A stretch of 51,231 nucleotides of DNA from Motiliproteus sp. Its GTDB lineage: Bacteria; Pseudomonadota; Gammaproteobacteria; Pseudomonadales; Balneatricaceae. Positions 44,954 to 51,231 of the stretch are shown here, piece after piece; the first letter of the stretch is position 1; every line of letters starts with the position of its first letter. Position numbers and translations under genes: made by a program. The notes beneath the pieces were generated by a model. The model saw only the letters and a list, made by a program, of their open reading frames with translations. It ran no database searches and was not told the DNA's origin. The stretch covers positions 1-51,231 of the forward strand of contig JAPHRD010000118.1 in assembly GCA_026196225.1 (NCBI GenBank). Reading direction: 5' to 3'.

Positions 44954-45010
44954 TGGTTACCCACCGCTCCTAAAGACGCCTATTCTGAATGCTATGGAAT
45001 GGGAGATTTT

Positions 45011-46153
45011 ATGAACTCAACATTGTGCAGACTGGTCTTCGTCCTGGCGTTAATATTCGTTAGCCGAACCAGTTACAGTCATGATCTTATCGACACTCCG
45101 CCTCTAAACGACAAAGTTAATTTCTATGTGGAAGAGGTCGCCAGCGGACTTTCGATTCCCTGGGCCATCACTTTTATCAGTCCAACCCAGCTACTGATAA
45201 CTGAACGTCCCGGCACCATCAAACGCCTGGACCTTACCGATCTCAGCCTCACCCCGATCAAAGGCGTAGCCAGGATTCTTGCCGAAGGTCAGGGAGGCCT
45301 GCTGGATGCAGTCGTCCCTCCCACTTATGCAGCGGGGGATTGGATCTATTTCACCTACAGCAAAGACCATCAGGGACAAGGAGTGACAACCCTCGCCCGC
45401 GCTCGTCTTAATGGTGATCGACTGGAATCATGGCAGGAGATGCTGGTAACCCGCTCTGGCACCAATACCAGCAGACATTTTGGCAGCCGTATCGCTTTCG
45501 ACCATCAGGGGCACCTATTTTTTACCGTTGGTGACCGGGGAGATCGCCCTAACGGCCAGGACCTGAGCACCCACGCTGGCAGCGTCCTGCGATTGAAGAT
45601 CGACGGTTCAATCCCCACCGACAACCCCTTTATAGACCACCCCAAAGCACTGCCGGAGATCTGGAGTTACGGTCATCGCAACCCCCAAGGGATCGCCTAC
45701 GACACAGAAACTCAGCGTCTATGGATTATCGAACATGGCCCCCGGGGTGGAGACGAGATCAACCTTGTTCACAAAGGCCTCAACTACGGCTGGCCGGTGG
45801 TTTCCTACGGCAAGGAATACTGGGGCCCGATATCCGTTGGGGAAGCCAGAGAAAAGGCTGGCATGGAATCCCCGGTCAAGGTCTACATTCCCTCCATCGC
45901 TCCGGCAAGTCTGCTGCTTTATTCCGGAAAAGCATTTCCACAATGGAAGGGAGATCTGTTCAGCGGAGCCTTGAAGCTGCGCCATCTTAATCGCATCAAA
46001 CTCAGCGCAGAAGGCAAGGCCATTGGAGAGCAGCGGCTGTTAACAAAACTTAGCTCCCGCATCCGCGCCCTGGCAGAAAGTCCTGAGGGATGGATCTACC
46101 TCTCTACCGATAGCGGCAGAATTCTGCGCCTGCGCCCACGGCAAACCCGATGA
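45011..46153 (+). CDS. PQQ-dependent aldose sugar dehydrogenase, YliI-like
   Basis: A 380-residue periplasmic six-bladed beta-propeller of the soluble glucose/sorbosone dehydrogenase family. It has a signal peptide (about 1-24, cleavage near SYS-H), then SIPWAITFISPTQLLITERPG, the Arg/His active-site region SRHFGSRIAFD, FTVGDRGDRPNGQ, ELWSYGHRNPQG-like WSYGHRNPQGIAYD and HGPRGGDEINLV. It oxidises aldose sugars using pyrroloquinoline quinone. Start 45011 follows GGGAGAT. Its stop overlaps the start of the cNMP-binding gene by 4 nt (ATGA), so the two form an operon. Confidence 0.9.
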   Translation: MNSTLCRLVFVLALIFVSRTSYSHDLIDTPPLNDKVNFYVEEVASGLSIPWAITFISPTQLLITERPGTIKRLDLTDLSLTPIKGVARILAEGQGGLLDAVVPPTYAAGDWIYFTYSKDHQGQGVTTLARARLNGDRLESWQEMLVTRSGTNTSRHFGSRIAFDHQGHLFFTVGDRGDRPNGQDLSTHAGSVLRLKIDGSIPTDNPFIDHPKALPEIWSYGHRNPQGIAYDTETQRLWIIEHGPRGGDEINLVHKGLNYGWPVVSYGKEYWGPISVGEAREKAGMESPVKVYIPSIAPASLLLYSGKAFPQWKGDLFSGALKLRHLNRIKLSAEGKAIGEQRLLTKLSSRIRALAESPEGWIYLSTDSGRILRLRPRQTR

Positions 46154-46614
46154 AATGCTCATACCCACTACAATCTTCACCCATCTTTGGTGGCATTAAC
46201 GACCAACAGTTTAGGACCGTTGAACAACTACTGCATCAGCAGAGCTATTCGGCAGGCAGTTACCTCTTTCATCAAGGAGATATGGCTGACCGGCTGTTTC
46301 TGATCACCCGTGGTGAAGTCGAGGTGTTGGAGCAATCGGGAGATAACCCACCAGTGCGCCTTGCAGTTCGAGGTCCCGGCGACAGCATTGGCGAGATGTG
46401 TCTGATCGATATTCAAAACCGATCGGCATCGGTCAAAGCGCTGGAGCCAGTAGAAGTTCTGTATCTAAGCCACAACGATCTCTGTGACCTGTACGAGCGG
46501 GATATCCAGCTTTACGTGCTAATCATCATGAACATTGCCCGCGAGATCAGCCGCCGTTTACGTTCAATGGATACCCTGCTCAGTAATGCCCTGGTACAAA
46601 AAAACAGCGATTAG
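46150..46614 (+). CDS. Cyclic-nucleotide-binding domain protein without HTH
   Basis: A 154-residue protein that is essentially one cNMP-binding beta-barrel: GSYLFHQGDMADRLFLITRGEVEVL and the phosphate-binding cassette PGDSIGEMCLIDIQNRSASV, with the conserved Glu and Arg. A helical C-terminus follows (NIAREISRRLRSM), but no DNA-binding helix-turn-helix, so it is not a CRP-type regulator. It may sense cAMP and act through protein contact. It is translationally coupled to the PQQ dehydrogenase and overlaps the convergent YeeE/YedE gene by 4 nt. Confidence 0.85.
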   Translation: MKCSYPLQSSPIFGGINDQQFRTVEQLLHQQSYSAGSYLFHQGDMADRLFLITRGEVEVLEQSGDNPPVRLAVRGPGDSIGEMCLIDIQNRSASVKALEPVEVLYLSHNDLCDLYERDIQLYVLIIMNIAREISRRLRSMDTLLSNALVQKNSD

Positions 46615-47060
46615 GACTTTGCCGGTGATTGCTCCGTACCAACAGGCACCGACGCCATTAACCAGCGGGCGATCACTGTGCCCATCAAATAGGCAGCCAG
46701 CATGGCTATAATGGCACCATCGACGAAACTCACCGATGCCAACAACGGGCCAGGACAGTAACCGGCCAAGCCCCAACCAATCCCAAACAGCACTGAACCG
46801 GCGATCAATCTAAGATCAATTTGCTTAGCGCTGGGCAGATGAAAACGTCTGTCTAGTAAGGGTTGGTTGCGATCGAGGATTAGCGAGGTGGCGGGAATAT
46901 TTACCCCCAGGGCACCGATCATGACCAACGCCAAGGTCGGATCCCAAGCGCCAGCCAGATTAAGAAAACCTACCACTCGGGCCGGATCGATCATCTCCGC
47001 CAGAGACACTCCAAGGCCAAACAGCACCCCGGCAAATAAAGCAGCGATTGGCTTTTTCAT
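46611..47060 (-). CDS. YeeE/YedE half-transporter, C-terminal type (DUF6691)
   Basis: A 149-residue membrane protein with four hydrophobic segments, starting MKKPIAALFAGVLFGLGVSLAEM. The signature FGIGWGLAGYCPGPLLAS contains the conserved Cys of this half. Together with the upstream partner it forms a split YeeE/YedE carrier; relatives take up thiosulfate or other sulfur compounds. Start 47060 follows AGGAGG; the open frame upstream to 47186 overlaps the partner gene and is not used. Confidence 0.88.
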   Translation of the reverse strand: MKKPIAALFAGVLFGLGVSLAEMIDPARVVGFLNLAGAWDPTLALVMIGALGVNIPATSLILDRNQPLLDRRFHLPSAKQIDLRLIAGSVLFGIGWGLAGYCPGPLLASVSFVDGAIIAMLAAYLMGTVIARWLMASVPVGTEQSPAKS

Positions 47061-47068
47061 AATGCCTC

Positions 47069-47491
47069 CTAGAGTCCGTGGATAAACGTTGCGGTAGCCG
47101 CACCGGCAACCATAAAACTCAGTGTCGCCACCAGCGACCTGGGTGACAGTCGTGCCAATCCACAGATACCATGACCGCTGGTGCAACCGCTACCCAATGT
47201 GGTTCCAACCCCTACCAGCAGCCCCGCCAGCACCAACACCGGTTCGTTCACCAATGGTTGAATAGTGCTTACATCACCACCCAGCACCTGATAGAGAACA
47301 CCCCCACAAACGATCCCCACCACAAACATCAAGCGCCAGGCAAAGTCATTACCGTCCTGCTGCCGGCTGACCAAGCCACCGACAATCCCCGATATCCCTG
47401 CAACCCGACCATTTGCCACCAGCAACAACGCCGCGGAGAGGCCGATCAGGCCACCACCGGCTAACGCTGGCAAGACCAGAAAATCACCCAT
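47069..47491 (-). CDS. YeeE/YedE half-transporter, N-terminal type
   Basis: A 140-residue membrane protein with four hydrophobic segments and the motif GTTLGSGCTSGHGICGLARLSPRSL, whose Cys-x-Ser-Gly-His-Gly matches the thiosulfate-conducting site of YeeE. It is 8 nt upstream of its partner half. No ArsR-type regulator, rhodanese or sulfur dioxygenase gene is beside it, although these often accompany such pairs. An AT-rich upstream region contains TTAGC-TTTT-GCTAA (47535-47548), a possible operator. Confidence 0.88.
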   Translation of the reverse strand: MGDFLVLPALAGGGLIGLSAALLLVANGRVAGISGIVGGLVSRQQDGNDFAWRLMFVVGIVCGGVLYQVLGGDVSTIQPLVNEPVLVLAGLLVGVGTTLGSGCTSGHGICGLARLSPRSLVATLSFMVAGAATATFIHGL

Positions 47492-47624
47492 AGCTACACC
47501 TTTATATAAGTTTTTCTAATTTTATATCTTTACTTTAGCTTTTGCTAATTTTATTTTTTGAACCTCTTTTACTGTCACTGCCACCTACGGCTCAAACCCT
47601 AAGCAATCAGTAACGGTATCAATC

Positions 47625-47927
47625 ATGTTGAAAATTATTCCTCCGCCTCCCCGAAGCCAGTGGTGGATTGATAACTACGGACGTCAGGAAACCCGGTGGG
47701 CACTACTGCAGGTGGATGAAAGCGGTGAAGTAACCATCTTCAACGGTGATGCCGGGCTCAGGATGTTCGAGACAGTAAGAGCGGCTGAGATCTGGCTGAC
47801 CCTGCAGGGATACGATTGCCTCGACGAGATACAAGGTGAATTTGGCCATGCAAATACCCTTTGCGAGGATCTGTTTAACGAGCTGGAAAACGGTATTCCA
47901 CGGCAGAAACTACGTCTGGTGAAATAG
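47625..47927 (+). CDS. Hypothetical protein, 100 residues
   Basis: A soluble protein rich in aromatic residues and acids (RSQWWIDNYGRQETRWALLQVDESGEVTIF; AEIWLTLQGYDCLDEIQGEF). No signal peptide, helix-turn-helix or known domain is seen. It precedes the DUF4760 protein by 10 nt and may be in an operon with it. Family not recognised. Confidence 0.65.
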   Translation: MLKIIPPPPRSQWWIDNYGRQETRWALLQVDESGEVTIFNGDAGLRMFETVRAAEIWLTLQGYDCLDEIQGEFGHANTLCEDLFNELENGIPRQKLRLVK

Positions 47928-47937
47928 GCCTGAATCC

Positions 47938-48450
47938 ATGGGGCTGATCTACACTCTAGAATATCAGTCTCAGCAGGGCGGCCCGGAGATGGACGACAAC
48001 AGTTTCTTCAGCGAACATTTTGGATATCTGCTTCAGACCATCATTATCTTCTGTGCGACGGTTATTGCCGCGGTATGGGGGAATGCGTTTCTTCGCAAGA
48101 AAGCCACCATCGATTACATCCTTAACCTGCAGCGGGACAAACGTCTGCGCCAGGCCAAACGCCATCTATTGGGGATGGATATTCAAGAGATCGAACAACA
48201 CGCCAACAATCTATCCCAGCCAGACAGCATTCGGGATGATCTTCTCTACCTGCTGAACTGCTACGAATACTTTGCGGTGGGAATTCACGAAAAATGTTTT
48301 CACGAAAAACTGGCTCGACGCCTGAACCAATCCCTGATGATTCTGATTTGGCAGCGTTATAAGCCCTTTATCGATGCGTTGCGCAAAGACAAGAATCTGC
48401 CGACACTTTATTCAGAACTGGAAAATTTGGTCGTGCGCTGGTCAAAGTAA
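47938..48450 (+). CDS. DUF4760-like membrane-anchored protein
   Basis: A 170-residue protein with one transmembrane helix (about 33-50), followed by a cytoplasmic helical domain resembling DUF4760 (KATIDYILNLQRDKRLRQAKRHL; LLYLLNCYEYFAVGIHEKCFHEKLARR). Function unknown. An internal ATG at 47989 (MDDNSFFSEHFGYLLQ) is a credible alternative start; neither has a strong ribosome-binding site. Confidence 0.7.
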   Translation: MGLIYTLEYQSQQGGPEMDDNSFFSEHFGYLLQTIIIFCATVIAAVWGNAFLRKKATIDYILNLQRDKRLRQAKRHLLGMDIQEIEQHANNLSQPDSIRDDLLYLLNCYEYFAVGIHEKCFHEKLARRLNQSLMILIWQRYKPFIDALRKDKNLPTLYSELENLVVRWSK

Positions 48451-48473
48451 ATTCTGGTTCAGATTGCCAAACC

Positions 48474-50618
48474 TTATACCGGAACGCACTCCCGTTCACC
48501 GCTAGCCAGCATCGCTTCAAACTCACTGAGCATGACCGGGCGACCAAAATAATAGCCTTGTGCATAATCGCACCCCTGTTGCTTCAGGAACGCCACCTGG
48601 GTTGCAGTCTCTACCCCCTCAGCGACCACTTCTAGGCCCAAACTATGGGCCATTACAATCATCGCCTCGATGAGCGAACGATCTTCCGGGTCATCATCGA
48701 TATCTCTGATAAAGCTTTGATCTATTTTCAGAACGTCAAAAGAGTATTCGCGTAGATAACTCAGTGACGAGTAACCGGTACCAAAATCATCCATTGCAAT
48801 TTTGACACCAGCCTCTCTCAGCAAGGTTAGGGTTTTCTGAACATTTAACTGGCCGCTCATCAAAACCCCCTCTGTTATCTCCAGTTCAAGTCCGCCCGTT
48901 CGGATGTTTCCAGCCTGAAGATAACCTTTGATCTCTTCTGTCAGATCGCTCTGTCGAAACTGACGCGGTGAAACATTTATCGCGACATTCAGCTGGCGCT
49001 GGTTATTCTGATTGATCCTGTTTATATCCGATATCGCACGCTGCAAAACAAAGTCACCCAGTCGATTGATAAAACCGGTTTGCTCAGAGATGGCTATAAA
49101 TTCATCGGGCATAACCCGGCCCAGAGTGCCATTCTCCCAACGCAATAGTGCTTCTGCGCCAACAACTGCACTATCACTCAACCTGACTTTGGGCTGGTAA
49201 AACACCGCAAACTCCCCCTTGTCCAACGCAGCATGCATCTGCTCCTCGATGGCAAACCGTCGAGCAACGCTGGCGTTCATTTCAGAGGTAAAGTAGGAGT
49301 AGGCATTCCTGCCCAACTCTTTGGAATGGTACATGGCAGAATCAGCTTTCTGTAGCAGTTCGTTTTCAGATTCGCCATCCTCCGGATACACCGCAATACC
49401 GATGCTGGCGGTGATCGTCAGATCCCTTCCATCCACTGTAAAAGGCACTTTAAACAGATCCAGTATTTTCTCAGCCACAGGGCTCGCTTCGACAACGTCG
49501 GACAATCCGTCGACCAACAGAATAAACTCGTCACCCCCAAGCCGCCCCACCGAATCACTGGGACGCGTTACGGAGGAAAAGCGCTTAGCGGACTCAATAA
49601 GCAACACATCTCCAACATCGTGGCCCAAGGTGTCGTTAACCTTTTTAAAATCATCCAAATCCACAAACATAACCGCCAACTTGCTGCTGTTGCGTTTGGC
49701 GTTGTCGATCATGATTCTAAGCCGATCGAAGATTAGGGTTCGGTTGGGCAGATTGGTTAACGCATCATAGAGCGCCATCTGTCGCAGTTTGGCTTCGGTC
49801 TTTTCCCTTTCGACCACTTCCTGCTGAAGTCTCGCGTTCATATCATTGAACGATTCAACCAGCTCCCCCAACTCGTCTTGACGACTATAGGTCAGCTCTT
49901 TTGTCTGGCGATGGGAGCCAATACTGGAGGCAGAACGAGCCACATCCTGAATAGGTTTGACGATCCGCCGTGAAGAGATCATCGATAATAAAACACCAAT
50001 GAGGACTAACACCGAGGTGGCGGCCAGCACTAAGAATATGATCCCTTCCAGTGATTGAGCGTACTGATCATCTTGCTCAGCTTTTAACTGTTGCAGATCC
50101 GCCAAAATAGATTCTAAAGAGAACTCGATCATTACCCCGCCAATAGGCTGATCACCGAGCCAGATAGAGCGCCATACGGCAAGTCTGTTTCCGCTGATCT
50201 TGGTTACCGTTTCTCCTTCAGGAATACGGTTAGGTAGAACACGTTCAGCTGCAAGTTGATTACCATAGGAGGGTATCTCCTCGACCCCATCGTGAACGAC
50301 TCTACCGTTGTTATCGTAGACAACCGCTTTAATAGCATCAGGAGATTCTTTTACGGCAACGAGCAATAACAGCATCTCTTGCATGTCCAGCTTATAAAGA
50401 TGGTTTTTAAGATTCTCCACCAAAATAGCTGACACGGAGACGCCACGCTGGGTTATATCATCCAGCAATAATTGCTCGGTTCTGGCTAGGCTATCCTGGT
50501 TAAAATCTTTAAAACCATCTTTGTATTGGAATAAAAAGAACCCCCCAAGCGTCACCGCCACCCCGATTATCAGGGAAGCCGTGGTCATACCGTAGCGAAA
50601 CTGTAGTCCTTTTCTCAC
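48474..50618 (-). CDS. HAMP-GGDEF-EAL cyclic di-GMP signalling protein
   Basis: A 714-residue protein with two transmembrane helices (about 13-30 and 190-212) bracketing a periplasmic sensor. A HAMP domain (about 212-265) is followed by GGDEF (about 280-440; active loop RLGGDEF and intact I-site RPSD) and EAL (about 450-705; GAEALLRWENG, NVSPRQFRQ, LELEITEG, MDDFGTGYSSLSYL, KIDQSF). Both synthase and phosphodiesterase motifs are complete. The gene starts 6 nt after a PhnD-like substrate-binding gene on the same strand. In marine bacteria such pairs usually couple a periplasmic binding protein to c-di-GMP output. Confidence 0.93.
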   Translation of the reverse strand: MRKGLQFRYGMTTASLIIGVAVTLGGFFLFQYKDGFKDFNQDSLARTEQLLLDDITQRGVSVSAILVENLKNHLYKLDMQEMLLLLVAVKESPDAIKAVVYDNNGRVVHDGVEEIPSYGNQLAAERVLPNRIPEGETVTKISGNRLAVWRSIWLGDQPIGGVMIEFSLESILADLQQLKAEQDDQYAQSLEGIIFLVLAATSVLVLIGVLLSMISSRRIVKPIQDVARSASSIGSHRQTKELTYSRQDELGELVESFNDMNARLQQEVVEREKTEAKLRQMALYDALTNLPNRTLIFDRLRIMIDNAKRNSSKLAVMFVDLDDFKKVNDTLGHDVGDVLLIESAKRFSSVTRPSDSVGRLGGDEFILLVDGLSDVVEASPVAEKILDLFKVPFTVDGRDLTITASIGIAVYPEDGESENELLQKADSAMYHSKELGRNAYSYFTSEMNASVARRFAIEEQMHAALDKGEFAVFYQPKVRLSDSAVVGAEALLRWENGTLGRVMPDEFIAISEQTGFINRLGDFVLQRAISDINRINQNNQRQLNVAINVSPRQFRQSDLTEEIKGYLQAGNIRTGGLELEITEGVLMSGQLNVQKTLTLLREAGVKIAMDDFGTGYSSLSYLREYSFDVLKIDQSFIRDIDDDPEDRSLIEAMIVMAHSLGLEVVAEGVETATQVAFLKQQGCDYAQGYYFGRPVMLSEFEAMLASGERECVPV

Positions 50619-50624
50619 GATCGC

Positions 50625-51173
50625 TTATTCCAGTGTTTCATCAACTAATTGGAGGATCTGCTCGAGCGACTCCAACTCTGTTCGGATGTCATCGGTCAGC
50701 TCGTCAAATTTTTTGGTTTTTTGGTATCTTCTCAGCACTTCTTGAGCTTTGGGGTCTTTCTCCATCCCCAACAGGATTGATTTGAGCCGCGCTTTCACTT
50801 CCACTGGAAGGTCTGCGCGAACCAGTTCAATAGCCCGGGGGATTTTTTGACTCTGATAGATTTGAATAAAATCCTTACGAAATGCCGCTGGGTTTCGGTC
50901 GTCTTTAGACCAATCCAAATTACTGTATGCAGCTGCCGTAACAATTCCCTTGTGAACCCAGGTGCTCATATTGATCTCTTTATTGGCGAAAACATAACCA
51001 ATGGAGTTTTCAGGCGGAAGATCGCGGAATGAGTTCAACTCAACCAAATCGAATCCTTTGGAAATAAGGATATAAGCCGGAATATAGAAGGCGCTGGTGG
51101 AGCCCCGATCCTGAAACGCAATAACTTTGCCTCTTAGGGATCCTGTGATTAAGTCCCTGGCATGAGATAATCC
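50625..51173 (-). pseudogene. PhnD-like phosphate/phosphonate-binding protein, 3' part, interrupted by stops
   Basis: Residues in frame from 51173 read LRGKVIAFQDRGSTSAFYIP, the core of PhnD-type ABC substrate-binding proteins, then continue to a helical C-terminus ending at 50625. The frame is closed upstream by TAA (51176-51174) and TGA (51182-51180), and no ATG or GTG start lies before the conserved core; the first possible start is a TTG at 51047, after it. The same frame is open again from 51183 to the window edge. The gene therefore looks decayed or affected by sequence error. It is 6 nt upstream of the GGDEF-EAL gene and probably its sensor partner. Confidence 0.65.
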
Positions 51174-51231
51174 TTACCTTCATGATTTGGGGAATGCTCG
51201 ATGGATCACCAGCTCACTTTCGCCGATAGTG

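Noticed and set aside
47516-47560. AT-rich imperfect repeats upstream of the YeeE/YedE pair as a BigR/SqrR operator
   Set aside because: Only a 5-bp-arm palindrome is clear and no ArsR-type regulator is nearby; too weak to call.
1-51231. tRNA, rRNA, CRISPR arrays, prophage or toxin-antitoxin modules
   Set aside because: Looked for cloverleaf ends, regular repeat-spacer arrays and typical phage or toxin genes by eye; none seen.

Overview
The window looks like chromosomal DNA of a heterotrophic, aerobic gammaproteobacterium of marine Oceanospirillales/Pseudomonadales type. This is inferred from the Pseudomonas-like order of the caa3 oxidase cluster, the PHA phasins, the phenylalanine hydroxylase pair, the class II PPK2 enzyme and several c-di-GMP proteins. 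No rRNA, tRNA, CRISPR array or intact mobile element was seen. The left edge (2-91) carries four 23-bp repeats that look like the terminal repeats of an IS21-type element lying outside the window.

Layout: 0.5-6.1 kb holds a GNAT acetyltransferase, SlyD, a FadR-type regulator, an alpha/beta hydrolase, a coiled-coil lipoprotein, an AhpD-like protein and a membrane diguanylate cyclase. 6.2-13.4 kb holds GAPDH, three phasin paralogues each with its own promoter/operator module and terminator, a radical SAM protein coupled to pdxJ, a TetR regulator, a thioesterase and a DUF3014 protein. 13.6-19.2 kb is a branched-chain 2-oxoacid dehydrogenase operon (E1 alpha, E1 beta, E2) ending in a Hanks-type kinase. 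19.5-21.2 kb is an OlsF-type ornithine lipid synthase. 21.2-30.8 kb is a cytochrome caa3 oxidase and heme A assembly cluster that also contains a heme-copper-oxidase-like protein lacking CuB ligands. 31-33.8 kb is a MocR regulator divergent from phhA-phhB. 33.8-42 kb holds a glycosyltransferase/metallophosphoesterase pair of the Agt/PlcP phosphate-starvation type and a polyphosphate group (ppx, ppk1, pap) followed by sixA. 42-51.2 kb holds two further c-di-GMP proteins, a Sel1 protein, a PQQ aldose dehydrogenase, a cNMP-binding protein, a split YeeE/YedE transporter, small hypotheticals, and a PhnD-like gene interrupted by two in-frame stops.

Three themes stand out. (1) Phosphate economy: olsF and plcP-agt both carry Pho-box-like 7-bp direct repeats with 11-bp period and sit near polyphosphate genes, which suggests a local phosphorus-stress set for replacing phospholipids with phosphorus-free lipids. 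(2) Respiration: the caa3 oxidase has lost both hallmark K-channel residues (Lys to Met in subunit I, Glu to His in subunit II) while keeping all metal ligands, and a degenerate oxidase paralogue sits among the heme A genes. (3) Repeated regulatory architecture: the three phasin promoters share one design, TTGAC-17 bp-TATA flanked on both sides by TGC-rich sites that look like PhaR operators.

All family assignments come from reading the translated sequences. No database search was run.
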